Below, piece after piece: positions 45,552 to 55,128 of a DNA stretch of 64,000 bases (position 1 is its first letter; each line of letters starts with the position of its first letter). The position numbers and the translations under genes are program-made. The stretch is from JAOPZW01 sp963788935 (GTDB lineage: Bacteria; Actinomycetota; Thermoleophilia; Solirubrobacterales; Solirubrobacteraceae): assembly GCA_963788935.1 (NCBI GenBank), contig CAWBIM010000002.1:1-64000 (forward strand), written 5' to 3'. The notes beneath the pieces were generated by a model. The model was given only the letters and a program-made list of their open reading frames with translations. It had not been told where the DNA came from and ran no database searches.

Positions 45552-45591
45552 CCTGGTTCACGGGCCGACGTCGCGCGAGGACCCGGAGCCA
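45486..45591 (-). ncRNA. ffs: Signal recognition particle RNA (4.5S type)
   Basis: On the minus strand, 45,562-45,531 reads GTGAACCAGG-TCAGGTCCGG-AAGGAAGCAG-CC, the universally conserved helix 8 of SRP RNA with its GGAA tetraloop and GCAG bulge. The outer ends pair: GGCTCCGG at the 5' side (45,591 leftward) with CCGGAGCT at the 3' side (ending 45,486), giving a molecule of about 106 nt, close to E. coli 4.5S RNA (114 nt). Together with Ffh it targets membrane proteins to the translocon. It lies near dnaX, as in several bacteria. Confidence 0.92.
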
Positions 45592-45770
45592 TCGACGCCG
45601 CACCCGGCGAAGCCGACCCGCAGGCCGCACCCCTCGAGAGGGGATTCGGCCTCGCTAGAGCGGATTGCGAGCGACAGGGCACCGCTACCTCCCCGCCTAG
45701 CACGGTCCGCCGCCTAGCCTAGCGGGTGAATCGCCGGGCCCTGGTCTATCGTGCGACGAGAGGCCCAGGG

Positions 45771-47498
45771 ATGAGGCAGCAGGGCAACGAGGGCGCCGCC
45801 GTCGCGGCGGGGTGGCAGCAGCAGACGCTCGACGAGATCCTCGCCCGCGTCCGACAACTGCTGGACGTCAGCGGCTGCGCGTTCCAGGTCGTCGACTGGG
45901 AGCGCCGCCTGATCCGGCCCGCGGCCGCGTGGTTCGCCGACGAGGAGACCCGCGAGGCGCTCGCCGCCGTGCTCACCCGGCCCTACGACCCCGGCCGCGG
46001 CGGCGTCACCGAGGCGGCGATCGAGTCCGGCGAGCCGCTGCTCATCGCCACCGTCGACGCGTGGCCCGGCGCGCAGGGCCTGCGGCGGCGGCTCGAGGAG
46101 CAGCTCACGCCGGCCGCGGCCGCCCGCGCGTGGGCGTGGTACGAGAGCTCGTCGTACATCTCGTGCCCGGTGCGCACGACCGACGGCCGGACGCTCGGGG
46201 TCCTCGCGATCTCGCGCCGCCATCCGCAGCCGCCGCTCACGGGCGAGGACCTGCGCGTGGTCGAGATCTTCGCCGACCTCGCCGCGCTCGCCCTCGAGCG
46301 CGCCCGCCAGGCGCGCGAGCAGGAGCAGCTCGGCGAGGCGGCGCGCGAGGTCGCCCGACAGCTCGAGCCCGAGGCGGTCTACCGGGCCACGGTCGAGCAG
46401 GCGCTGCGCCTGACCGGCGCCCCGATGGCCTACCTCGCCCGCCACGAGCCCGCGACCCAGGACCTGCGCATCGTCGCCGCCGTCGGGTTCACGGGCGGGG
46501 TGCAGCGCACGCGGTTCCGCGTCGGCGAGGGGATGATCGGGCGGGTCGCCGCGACGCGCGAGCCGTACGTCAGCGACGACCGCGACGCCTCCGTCTTCCT
46601 CACCGAGTTCCTCGAGCGCGAGGGCATCACCTCGTTCATGCACGTCCCGATCAGCCTCGGCCCGCGGCTGTTCGGGGTGCTCAACGTGAGCTCCGACCAG
46701 CGCGGCTGGTTCGACGCGACGCGGCTCGAGCTCGTCGTCGCGCTCGCCCGCACCGCGGCCGGCGCGATCGCCAACGCGCTCGACTTCCAGCGCGAGCGCC
46801 GGATCGCCCACGCCCTGACGCGCGGCTTCGTCCCCGGCCCCGCGCCCGCGCTGCCCGGCCTGCAGATCGGCCTCGTCTACGAGCCGGCCGGCCAGGCCAT
46901 CGGGGGCGGCGACGTCTTCGGCGCGTGGACGATGCCCAGCGGCGCGGCCGCCGTCCTCGTCGGGGATGTGAGCGGCAAGGGCCTCGAGGTCGCCGCGCTG
47001 TCGTCGATGGTGCGCTTCTTCGTCGAGGCGCGCACGTGGGACTCCGAGCGCCCGGCCGAGGTGCTCGCGCAGACCGCCGCGCTGCTGCGCCACCGGCTCC
47101 CGTCGGCGAGCTTCGTCTCGGCGTTCATGGGCGTGATCGCCGACGGCCGCCTGCGCTATGCGAACGCCGGCCACGGCTCGACCTTCCATCTCCCGGCCGG
47201 CGGGGGCGAGCACGTGCTGGCCGCGACCGGCCTGCCGCTCGGCGTGCACGAGGGCGAGTGGGGCGAGGAGGAGCTGCCGTTCGCGGACGGCGACGTGCTG
47301 TTCGGTGCGACCGACGGCCTCGCCGAGGCGCGCCGGGACGGGGCGTTCTTCGGGACCGCCCGCCTCCCCGAGCTGCTCGCCGTCCACGCGCGCCGCCTCG
47401 GCCCGGAGGCGCTCGTCGCGCTCGTCCGCCGCGAGGTCGAGGAGTGGGCGCCCGAGCTCGACGACGACGTCGTGATCCTCGCGGTCCGCCGGTGCTAG
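45771..47498 (+). CDS. GAF-domain PP2C/SpoIIE-type phosphatase
   Basis: From ATG 45,771 the protein has 575 residues. Two GAF-like sensor domains (about 10-165 and 190-345) are followed by a PP2C/SpoIIE (RsbU-like) catalytic domain: the metal-binding G-G-G-D-V-F in GQAIGGGDVFGAWT, then VLVGDVSGKGLEVAALSSMV, MGVIADGRLRYANAGHGSTF and the final DGDVLFGATDGLAEA. Such phosphatases remove serine phosphate from anti-sigma-factor antagonists in stress signalling. GTG 45,726 is an alternative start. The GNAT gene starts inside its stop region, so the two are coupled. Confidence 0.9.
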   Translation: MRQQGNEGAAVAAGWQQQTLDEILARVRQLLDVSGCAFQVVDWERRLIRPAAAWFADEETREALAAVLTRPYDPGRGGVTEAAIESGEPLLIATVDAWPGAQGLRRRLEEQLTPAAAARAWAWYESSSYISCPVRTTDGRTLGVLAISRRHPQPPLTGEDLRVVEIFADLAALALERARQAREQEQLGEAAREVARQLEPEAVYRATVEQALRLTGAPMAYLARHEPATQDLRIVAAVGFTGGVQRTRFRVGEGMIGRVAATREPYVSDDRDASVFLTEFLEREGITSFMHVPISLGPRLFGVLNVSSDQRGWFDATRLELVVALARTAAGAIANALDFQRERRIAHALTRGFVPGPAPALPGLQIGLVYEPAGQAIGGGDVFGAWTMPSGAAAVLVGDVSGKGLEVAALSSMVRFFVEARTWDSERPAEVLAQTAALLRHRLPSASFVSAFMGVIADGRLRYANAGHGSTFHLPAGGGEHVLAATGLPLGVHEGEWGEEELPFADGDVLFGATDGLAEARRDGAFFGTARLPELLAVHARRLGPEALVALVRREVEEWAPELDDDVVILAVRRC

Positions 47499-47981
47499 AG
47501 CTCCGTGCCGAGCCCTCCGACGGCGCCGCGTCGCGGGCGCTGTGGGACGAGTACATGGCGCTCGTCGCCTCCCGCCTGCCCGGCTTCCGCCCGACGGAGG
47601 AGATCTTCGCCACGCCCGAGGCCTTCACCGGGCCGGGGACGGCGTGGCTGGTCGGCTACGACGACGGGCGCGCGGTCTGCTGCGGCGGCCTGCGCCCGCT
47701 GGCCGGGAACGGCGTGGGCGAGATCAAGCGGATGTTCGTCTCGGGCGCCGGCCCGCAGGCGCGGGCACGGCCGGACGCTGCTGGCCGAGCTCGAGCGCCG
47801 CGCCGGCGAGAGCGGCTTCACGGTCGTGCGGCTGTTCACGACCGAGGTTCTCGTCGAGGCCCGCGCGCTCTACGCGTCCGCCGGCTACGTCGTCGTCGGG
47901 ACGGTGCCCGACGGCGAGCGCACCGACCTGTGGCTCGAGAAGGCCCTCTACAATGCCCGTTCCACCGGCTCGGGCGCGTAG
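47492..47981 (+). CDS. GNAT N-acetyltransferase (one frameshift)
   Basis: A single GNAT domain of about 163 residues. GTG 47,492 starts VLELRAEPSDGAASRALWDE, seven bases before the end of the phosphatase gene. The acetyl-CoA region IKRMFVSGAG is interrupted near 47,760, and RRGHGRTLLAELERRAGESG then FTVVRLFTTEVLVEARALYA-SAGY continue in another frame. Corrected, the R-R-G-H-G-R motif is complete. The terminal TAG (47,979-47,981) lies within tRNA-Val. Substrate unknown. Confidence 0.75.
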
Positions 47982-48042
47982 CTCAGTGGGAGAGCGCTCG
48001 CTTCACACGCGAGAGGTCGCAGGTTCGAAACCCGCCGCGCCC
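47972..48042 (+). tRNA. tRNA-Val (anticodon CAC)
   Basis: A complete cloverleaf: acceptor GGGCGCG/CGCGCCC, D stem GCTC/GAGC, anticodon stem CTCGC/GCGAG with loop TTCACAC (anticodon CAC at 48,004-48,006), and T arm GCAGG-TTCGAAA-CCCGC with one A-C mismatch. The discriminator base is A at 48,043, and CCA is not encoded. Its first ten bases overlap the end of the GNAT reading frame. Confidence 0.95.
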
Positions 48043-48092
48043 ATCCTCGGACGGTCCTGTCATCGGCGGCCGATCGCACGAACTCGCGTGCG

Positions 48093-50286
48093 CTATGCGC
48101 TCTCGGGTGCGATCTTCGGTACTGGTAGCGGTATCGGCTCCGCGCGTGGGAGGCGCAGGGCGACGCGCGTCCACTCGGGCATCCACCAGTTGGCGTCGCC
48201 GAGCAGTTTCATCAGCGCGGGCACGAGCAGGGCCCGGATGACGGTGGCGTCGAAGATGATCCCGGCCGCCAGGCCGATCGCGAGGGGCTTGATCTCGTAG
48301 CCGGGGCTCGTGGAGAGCACGAGGAACGCGAACATGAGGATCAGCGCGGCGCTGGTCACGAGCTTGCCGGTACGGGCGAGCCCGAGCTCGATCGCCTTGT
48401 CGGTGGAGCCGGTTTCGTCGTAGGCCTCCCGCATCCGCGTGAGCATGAACACCTCGTAGTCCATCGACAGCCCGAACAGGAACGCGAAGATCATCACCGG
48501 GATCCAGGCGGTGATGGCCCCTGTGGCGGCGATGTCCCACAGCGCGGAGCCGTGTCCCTGTTGGAAGACGAAGACGATGATCCCGAAGGCCGCGGCGAGC
48601 GAGAGCAGGTTCAGCACGACCGCCTTGACGGCGAGCACGACCGAGCGGAACGCCCGCGTCAGCAGGATCAGCGTCAGCAGCAGGATGAGGGCGAGGACGT
48701 AGGGGAAGCTGCCGAACAGGGCGTGCAGGAAGTCGCGGTCGACCGCCGCGACGCCGGTCAGCGTGCCGTTGGTTCCTCTGAGTGCCGCGTTGGCGCGGTC
48801 GATGATCGTCTGGATGCCCGGGCGCGGCGCCGTCGATCGCGGGGAACGCCTCGACCAGTGAGTTCGGCCCGCGATGCCATGTCGGCGGAGCGGTCGCGCC
48901 GATCACTCCCGGAACGGCGCGGAGCTTGGCGGCGATCAGTTGGGGGTCGCCGCCGCGCTCCACGAGGACGTCGAGCGGCTTCATCACGCCCGCGCTGATG
49001 TGCGCGTCGGCGAGCATCTGGCGGCCGGCGATGGCCGTGCCGCTGCCGGGGAAGCGCTTCAGCTGCGACTCCGTCGCGTTCAGCTGCGTGCCCAGGCCCG
49101 CGAGCACGGCGACGATCGCCAGGCCGACAGCCGCGACCGCGACCGGGCGCCGCAGCACGAAACGCGCCCAGCGGCCCCAGGCGCCGTCTTCGGGATGGCC
49201 GCGGTCGATCAGTCGCCGCGGCATCACCTGGAGGCTGTTGATCCGCTCGCCGAGCACGGCGAGCATCGCCGGCAGCAAGGTCAGCGAAGCCAGCACCGAG
49301 ACCACGGGGATCAGCATTCCGCCGAGGCCCATCCCGCGGAGCAACGGCAGCGGCAGCGCGACCATCGCCAGCAGGCCGATCGCGACCGTCGACCCCGAGA
49401 CGATCACGGAGCGTCCGGCGTGAGTCATCGTCTCCACGAGCGCCGACTCCACATCATTGCCTTCGCGCAGCTCGTCGCGGAAGCGGAAGATCATCAGCAG
49501 GGCATAGTCGATCGCGACGCCCAGGCCGACCAACGCGATCAGGAACTGGACGATGATCGAGACGTCGGTGATGTAGGTCAGCCCCCACACGAGCGTGAAG
49601 GTGTTGAGGATCGCGGCGATCGCGACGACGATCGGCATCAGGACCGCCGGCAGCGTCCCGAACACGAACAGCAGGATCACGAGCGCGCCGATCCCGCCGA
49701 TCACCGCTTCCAACAGGACGCTCGAGCCGGCGCTCGAGCCATTGGTGCTGGCCTCCTCGAGCGGGTCGTGACCCGTCACGTTGACCGTGATCCCAGCCGG
49801 GAGGCCGTTCTGCGCAGCAGCGCGGACCTCCTCTGCGCCGCTCAACTTGTCCAGCCCGGCTCGGCCGGGAGGGTAGATCTGCTGGAAGGTCGTGTGCCGG
49901 TCGCGCGACACGTACATCAGGCTCCGAGTGGAGAAGTACGAGCTCGTCCGGGCGCCGGGCATGGTGGCCGCGGCGCGCTGCATCGCCTGCTCGATCGCCG
50001 GGTTCTTCGTCGCGTCGCCGCTCGTATGGAAGACGACGGAGCTCGGTGCGCGGTCGCCCACCCCAACCGCCGCGAGCGTCCGCTGACTTGCCTCGTAGGC
50101 CGGCTGGCCGGGGACGGCGAGGCTCTGATACCAGCGCGTCGTGAGCTGCCCGGCCGCGAAACCGCCGAACAGCGTCAGCACGATCCAAGTACCGATCACC
50201 GACCGGCGGTGATTCGCGATGAAATGCGCGAGATTGCCGAGTCGGTCGGAACCCGTCCGGCCGGCGGCGCCCATCCGATCGTGCAT
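48093..50286 (-). CDS. MmpL/RND-type transporter (one frameshift)
   Basis: A protein of about 730 residues with the two-fold MmpL layout: helix 1 SVIGTWIVLTLFGGFAAG, an extracytoplasmic domain, helices 2-6 (GIGALVILLFVFGTLPAVLM, FLIALVGLGVAIDYALLMIF with the G-x-x-x-D-Y motif), a second domain and helices 7-12 ending FAFLFGLSMDYEVFMLTRMR. It is likely to export lipids or small molecules by proton exchange using the Asp-Tyr pairs. The frame breaks near 48,820 (extra C in a CCC run) at EAFPAIDGAAPG; the C-terminal half is intact in another frame. A second MmpL lies upstream on the same strand. Confidence 0.85.
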
Positions 50287-50370
50287 GACGCACTCCCTCT
50301 GCAGTCGCTATCCGGGCATCGGCGATGCCACAGCGCGCGTGTTCTCGAGGGTCGTCGGCGCCAGGAGGCG

Positions 50371-50434
50371 AAAAGGCGGCTTTCGAGCCGCAGCGGCGAT
50401 CGCAGAGCTAGGTGTCCGCGAACCGAAAGCCGCC
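50371..50434 (-). terminator. Terminator or attenuator between the two mmpL-like genes
   Basis: On the minus strand GCGGCT-CGAA-AGCCGC forms a tight hairpin followed by CTTTTC. A second arm, GGCGGCTTTCG (50,434 to 50,424), is complementary to CGAAAGCCGCC (50,385 to 50,375), giving an 11-bp alternative stem with a 38-base loop. The two pairings compete, as in attenuators. Position after the upstream mmpL-like gene fits a terminator. Confidence 0.5.
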
Positions 50435-50547
50435 ACAGGTCAGCGTTGGGATCACTCTACTCCCGGCACGGCGCTCGCGCACAGGATTCCCTGCCTGCGT
50501 CGAGCGTGCTTGGACCAACGGTCCAATTCTCTGCGGCATGCGCGCTA

Positions 50548-52836
50548 TCAGCCGGCCGGGACGACGTCGGGCGGGATCCCCGGCGCGTCGGGCGCCGGCG
50601 CCTGGGGCTGGTGGGCGCCCTCGACCTGCAGGTCGGGCAGCCAGGCCAGCCAGCGCGGCAGGTACCAGTTGCGTTCGCCGAGCAGGCGCATGGCGGCGGG
50701 GATGAGCAGCAGTCGCACAACCGTCGCGTCGAGCGCGAGCGCGATGGCGATGCCGAAGCCCATCTCCTGGAAGGCGACGAGCTGGCCCGTGGCAAAACCG
50801 GCGAAGACGACGACGATGATCGCCGCGGCCCCGGTGATCAGCCGGGCGGTGGAGGCGACGCCGTGCACGATCGCGCCGGGGGTGTCGCCGGTCGTGCTCC
50901 AGCGCTCATGGATGCGGCTGAGCAGGAACACCTGGTAGTCCATCGAGAGCCCGAACAGCACGCTGAACAGGAAGATCGGCACCCACGCATCGATGCGCTC
51001 CACCTTGGTGAAGCCCAGGAGGTCGATTCCGACGCCCTTCTGGAAGACGAGCACGAGGATCCCGTACGCGGCGCCGACGGACAGCAGGTTCACGGCGATC
51101 GCGGTCAGCGGGATCGCGATCGAGCGGAAGGCGAGCGTCAGCAGGACGAAGCTCAGCGTGAGCACGAACGCGATCACGATCGGCAGCCAGCCGGCGTCGA
51201 CGGCGAAGGAGTCACGCGCCTCGGCCGGGCTTCCGCCGACCAGCACGCGGTCCGCCGTGGCACCGAACGCGGCCGGCACGTAGTCGTCGCGCAGGCGATC
51301 GACGGCCGCCGACGCGCGCCCGCTGCTCGGCTCGACGGTGAGCGGCACGGACGTCACGACGACCCGCGGCCCGCTCTGGACCGTCAGCGCGCGGGCGGCG
51401 AAGTCACGGTCGCCGACGAGTCGGGCGCGCAGTCGCGTGAGGCCCTGCTGGACGCCGGGATCGTTCCGCGACCCGTCGACGACGACGTTCACGGGATCGG
51501 TCGCGCCGCTGGGGAAGTCCCGCTGCAGGGCGACGAGGCCCTGCTTGGCGACCGTGTCGTTCGGCAGCGCAGACGTCCCCGCGGAGCCCATCTTCAGCCC
51601 GAGGACCGGCGAGGCGAGCGCGAGCAGCAGGACCGTCGTCGCGATCAGGCTGATCGCGGGCCGGCGCATGACCGCGAGCACGGCGCGCCGCCACAGCGGG
51701 CCCTCCTCGCCCGCCGAGGCCGCGACGCGCCGCCCGAGCCACGGCACCCGCAGGCGGTCGACCCGGTCGCCGAGGACCATCAGGATCGCGGGATGGAAGG
51801 TGAGCGCGACGACGATCGAGACGACGCCGACGATGACCGCGCCCAGGCCGAGGCTGCGCAGGGTGGTGTCCGGCACGAGCAGCATCGCGATCATCGCCAG
51901 CGCGAACGCGGTGCCGCTGAAGACGACCGCGCGCGTGGCGGTGTTGGCGACGGTCATGATCGCCTCACGGGTTTCGCTGCCGCGGTGGCGTTCCTCACGC
52001 AGGCGGGAGATGATGAACAGCGAGTAGTCGATCCCGAGCGCCAGGCCCATCGCGACGATCATGTTCACGATGAACAGGTTCAGCGGGAACGCCAGGCCGA
52101 CGACGGCGGTGATTCCGAGCGCGACGACGATCGAGATGATCGCCATCAGCATCGGGATCGCGACACCCACCAGCGTGCCGACCACCAGCAGCAGCACGAT
52201 CAGCGCGGCGGGCAGCCCGAACTGCAACTCGCCCTTGCTCAGGTCGCTCGCCGACAGCTCCGTGAAGTCGCGATCGAGCGTGTGGCTGCCGGTGATGTGC
52301 GCCGCGAGCCCCCCGCTGCCGTCGGTGCGCTGAACGAGGGCGATGAGGTCCGCGATCCGGTCCTCTTGCGGCTCCGCGACGACGACGGGCAGGACGGTGG
52401 CGTGCCGGTCGGCGGACACCAGGATGCTGCCCCCGCGGTCCAGGTAGCTGGAGACCTGGGTCACGCTGCCGCTGCGACGGATCCGGACGACCAGTGCACG
52501 CACGCGCGCTACATAGGCGGGATCGGAGACGACGTCACGCTCGGAGCGCACGACGATGACCTCGTCGACCGGGTTGCGGTTCGGGATCCGCGCGTCGATG
52601 AGGTCCTGCGCCGCCTGGGACTCGGGGTGGTTGGTCAGGCTCGAGTCAGAGGTCAGCCCTGAGCCCAGCAGCGTCCCCACCAGGCCCAACGACACGACGA
52701 CGACGACGCCCCACACGGCCAGCACCCGGCCCGGCCTGCGGGTGGCGAAGTCGGCAAGTCGCCTGGGCCCGAACCCGGACTCGGAATTCGTACGGTCGCG
52801 CGGGTCGCGCGAGCGCTTCGGCGAGGAAGTCGACAT
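50548..52836 (-). CDS. MmpL/RND-type transporter
   Basis: A 762-residue intact MmpL-family protein from ATG 52,836 (TGTCAGGAG upstream); an ATG ten codons earlier also exists. Helix 1 is VLAVWGVVVVVSLGLVGTLL. The first membrane block contains MIVAMGLALGIDYSLFIISR with the Asp-Tyr pair; the second block contains LFSVLFGLSMDYQVFLLSRI. Extracytoplasmic domains lie at about residues 60-190 and 400-520. Such proteins export lipids or antibiotics across the inner membrane. It is followed on the same strand by a second MmpL after a possible attenuator, so both may serve the same export route. Confidence 0.92.
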   Translation of the reverse strand: MSTSSPKRSRDPRDRTNSESGFGPRRLADFATRRPGRVLAVWGVVVVVSLGLVGTLLGSGLTSDSSLTNHPESQAAQDLIDARIPNRNPVDEVIVVRSERDVVSDPAYVARVRALVVRIRRSGSVTQVSSYLDRGGSILVSADRHATVLPVVVAEPQEDRIADLIALVQRTDGSGGLAAHITGSHTLDRDFTELSASDLSKGELQFGLPAALIVLLLVVGTLVGVAIPMLMAIISIVVALGITAVVGLAFPLNLFIVNMIVAMGLALGIDYSLFIISRLREERHRGSETREAIMTVANTATRAVVFSGTAFALAMIAMLLVPDTTLRSLGLGAVIVGVVSIVVALTFHPAILMVLGDRVDRLRVPWLGRRVAASAGEEGPLWRRAVLAVMRRPAISLIATTVLLLALASPVLGLKMGSAGTSALPNDTVAKQGLVALQRDFPSGATDPVNVVVDGSRNDPGVQQGLTRLRARLVGDRDFAARALTVQSGPRVVVTSVPLTVEPSSGRASAAVDRLRDDYVPAAFGATADRVLVGGSPAEARDSFAVDAGWLPIVIAFVLTLSFVLLTLAFRSIAIPLTAIAVNLLSVGAAYGILVLVFQKGVGIDLLGFTKVERIDAWVPIFLFSVLFGLSMDYQVFLLSRIHERWSTTGDTPGAIVHGVASTARLITGAAAIIVVVFAGFATGQLVAFQEMGFGIAIALALDATVVRLLLIPAAMRLLGERNWYLPRWLAWLPDLQVEGAHQPQAPAPDAPGIPPDVVPAG

Positions 52837-53224
52837 GCCGGCTCCTGACACCTGCATCGAGGCCACGGACCGCTGGGGGTCGACATGCCACGCCGGCCGA
52901 GAGTTGGAGCCGCAAGATCGCCCCGCCGCGTGCCGAGGCGGAGCGTGTCAGCCACCCTACACCCAACGGCCGGCTGCTCGCTGTGGATGGTGGCGGGGTC
53001 TCGTCGCGGTCGCTGCGACATCGCGTCGGGGGCGAGGGATAGAGCGCGGTGGGCGCGGCGCCGGCAAGTTGTCGGTTGGCGGCCCGGGAAGGGAGTACCG
53101 TGCATAGCGAGCTGACCCTGCGGGCCATGATCGAGACCCGCGGGGCCTGGCCGTCGATTCACGCGTTTGGGCTCGTCCCCTCTCCTCTCGCGCGGCACGT
53201 CAGAGGGTCGGGAGGTCTTGGCAT
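52837..53224. other. Intergenic region between divergent genes
   Basis: About 390 bases between the divergent mmpL-like gene and the small HTH-like gene. It should carry both promoters. I see no clear operator; a single half-site-like TTCACGC occurs near 53,157, but it has no paired arm. Confidence 0.4.
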
Positions 53225-53518
53225 ATGCAAACGCAGCGGACCGTCACCGGAGCGCCGACGCCGGCGTCGCCAGACGCGACACACGACGCACCTCCAGCGG
53301 TGCCGCCACGCTCGGCGCGTCGAGCGACCGCGCGTCGCGCCAGCAGTCGTCGCGCCACCGCGCGGCGGCGCAAGGCCGACCTCGACGGGCGAATCATCGA
53401 CTTCATGAAGGACCACCCGCAGAGCACGACGGGCGCGATCGCCAAGGGATTGAACGCCGACCGCGGCGTGATCGCGGCCGGACGGTCGCACATCGCGCGG
53501 GCCGGCAAGACCACGTAG
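53225..53518 (+). CDS. Small basic protein with HTH-like C-terminus
   Basis: The 97-residue protein has a low-complexity N-terminal half rich in A, T, P and R (SARRATARRASSRRATARRR) and a C-terminal half, DGRIIDFMKDHPQSTTGAIA-KGLNADRGVIAAG, with the look of a winged-helix DNA-binding domain. The arginine/alanine tail recalls nucleoid-associated proteins with histone-H1-like tails. It is probably a DNA-binding protein, but I do not recognise the family. It stands alone. Confidence 0.6.
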   Translation: MQTQRTVTGAPTPASPDATHDAPPAVPPRSARRATARRASSRRATARRRKADLDGRIIDFMKDHPQSTTGAIAKGLNADRGVIAAGRSHIARAGKTT

Positions 53519-53713
53519 CAGGCCGCGGAATGGCCTTGGGCCCAGGCGCGTGCGCGGCCCGCGAGGCGCCTCCCCGGACCCTGGGACACGGCCACCCGAG
53601 CGATGCCCCGTGCGATCATCCGTGGCGAGAGCGAGCCGACCGTTGAGGCACACCCACCCCAGCTGCGACAGGAACCGCCCGGCCGGTGGAAGACAAGGCT
53701 GCCGCGGCGCTGA

Positions 53714-54570
53714 ATGATCCAGACGATCGAGGCCAACGGTGTCGTGCTCGGCGTCGAGCACTTCGGCGACGCCTCGGCCCCGCTCGTCCTGCTCGCGGGC
53801 GGGACGACGATGCTCTCCTGGCCCGACGCGCTGTGCGAGGCGCTCGCCGGCGGCGGACGCCACGTCGTGCGCTACGACCTGCGCGACAGCGGCGCCTCGA
53901 CCACCGGCGATCCCGAGGCTCCGGCGTACACGCTGCGCGACCTCGCGGCCGACGCCGCGGCGCTTGCCCACGAGCTCGACGACCGGCCGGCGCACCTGGC
54001 GGGCATCGGCGTCGGCGGGATGGTCGCCCAGGTCGCCGTGCTCGACCACCCGGACGCGTTCTCGGCGCTCACCCTCGCCGGGACGCGGCCCGTCGCCCCG
54101 GGCCGGGTCGACAAGGACCTGCCCGACCACGACGCGGCGACCATGAAGCCGCTGTTCTCGCGCGCCGACGCCCGACTGGTCGGACCGCGCGGCCGTGGCG
54201 CAGTTCGCCGCCGCCGGCGCGGAGATCCTCGGCGACGACCCCGCCGCCGCGCGCGCGACCGCCGGGCGCATCTGGGACCGGACGCCGGGCACCGAGCCCG
54301 CCGTCCAGATGGCCAACCAGATGGGCCTCGTGTTCTCCAAGCTCGACTGCAAACCGCGCTGGCGCAAGCGCCTGCCCGAGCTCGCGCTCCCGGTGCTCGT
54401 CGTGCACGGTCGCCGGGACCCGTTCTTTCCGCGTCGGCAACGGCGAGGCGCTCGCGCGGGAGATCCCCGGGGCGCGGCTGCTCGTGCTCGAAGAAGCCGC
54501 GACCCGCATCCCCGACGGGGCCGCGGGCGAGGTCGCCGCGGCGATGCTCGCGCTGCGCGTGGCGGCCTGA
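53714..54570 (+). CDS. Alpha/beta hydrolase (two frameshifts)
   Basis: Joined frames give a complete hydrolase of about 285 residues: IQTIEANGVVLGVEHFGDAS, PLVLLAGGTTMLSWPDALCE, VVRYDLRDSGASTTGDP, then GIGVGGMVAQVAVLDHPDAF, where the nucleophile elbow reads G-I-G-V-G-G with Gly in place of the usual Ser. The frame changes near 54,170 and near 54,425. The last part has LALPVLVVHGRRDPFF and the C-terminal NGEALAREIPGARLLVLEEA. The missing Ser, and the absence of a clear final His, suggest either no hydrolase activity or a decayed gene. The stop overlaps the next start (TGATG). Confidence 0.65.
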
Positions 54571-55019
54571 TGGCGCGCAACGTGCGCTTCATCGACGCCG
54601 CGCCCGAGCGCGTCTTCTCCGTGCTCGCCGATCCGCGCGGCTACGGCGAGTGGGTCGTCGGCTCGCGCGACATCCGCGATGCCGACGCGGACTTCCCGGC
54701 GCCGGGCACCGCGTTTCACCACTCGCTCGGGGTCTGGCCATTCGTGGTCCACGATCACACCGAGGTGCTGGCCTCCGACCCGCCCCGGATGCTGCGGCTG
54801 CGGGCCCACGCGCGTCCGCTCGGCACCGCGGTCGTGACCCTGCGGCTCGAGCCCCGCCGCGCCGGGACGGAGGTGACGATGATCGAGGACCCCGCCGGCT
54901 GGATCTCGCCGTTGTGGTTCCTGCCGTCCACCCACGTCTTCGGGCGGTTGCGCAACTTCGAGTCGCTGCGCCGCCTCAAGGCCCTGGCCGAGGGCCGCGG
55001 CCCTCGACGTGGCGCTTGA
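54570..55019 (+). CDS. SRPBCC-family protein
   Basis: The 149-residue protein begins MARNVRFIDAAPERVFSVLA, the usual start of a polyketide cyclase/dehydrase-like SRPBCC domain, followed by YGEWVVGSRDIRDADADFPA, VTLRLEPRRAGTEVTMIEDP and a C-terminal helix (LRNFESLRRLKALAEGRG). It presumably binds a hydrophobic ligand. ATG 54,570 overlaps the hydrolase stop, so the two form an operon. The YceI gene follows 109 bases later under its own operator-like palindrome. Confidence 0.82.
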   Translation: MARNVRFIDAAPERVFSVLADPRGYGEWVVGSRDIRDADADFPAPGTAFHHSLGVWPFVVHDHTEVLASDPPRMLRLRAHARPLGTAVVTLRLEPRRAGTEVTMIEDPAGWISPLWFLPSTHVFGRLRNFESLRRLKALAEGRGPRRGA

Positions 55020-55087
55020 GATCGCTGAACGCGTCGAGGAAGACCGCGGCCGCCAGGCCGACGCCGAACTCCGCGATCACGCGAACC

Positions 55088-55106
55088 GCGTGAGGCCCAC
55101 TCACGC
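55088..55106. promoter_or_regulatory. 19-bp palindromic box, site 1 (yceI)
   Basis: GCGTGAG-GCCCA-CTCACGC is a perfect 7-5-7 inverted repeat ending 22 bases before the yceI start codon. The same layout recurs at 57,198, 60,042 and 61,301. I propose a shared operator, most simply for the LAL-type LuxR regulator in this cluster. Confidence 0.65.
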
Positions 55107-55128
55107 AGTCCAGCCCGACCCTGCGCCC

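Noticed and set aside
48874..52662. 1,262-codon plus-strand frame
   Set aside because: It is entirely antisense to the two well-supported mmpL-like genes and is a low-complexity D/R/H-rich chance product.
53157..53163. Single TTCACGC half-site before the small HTH-like gene
   Set aside because: There is no second arm at the required distance.
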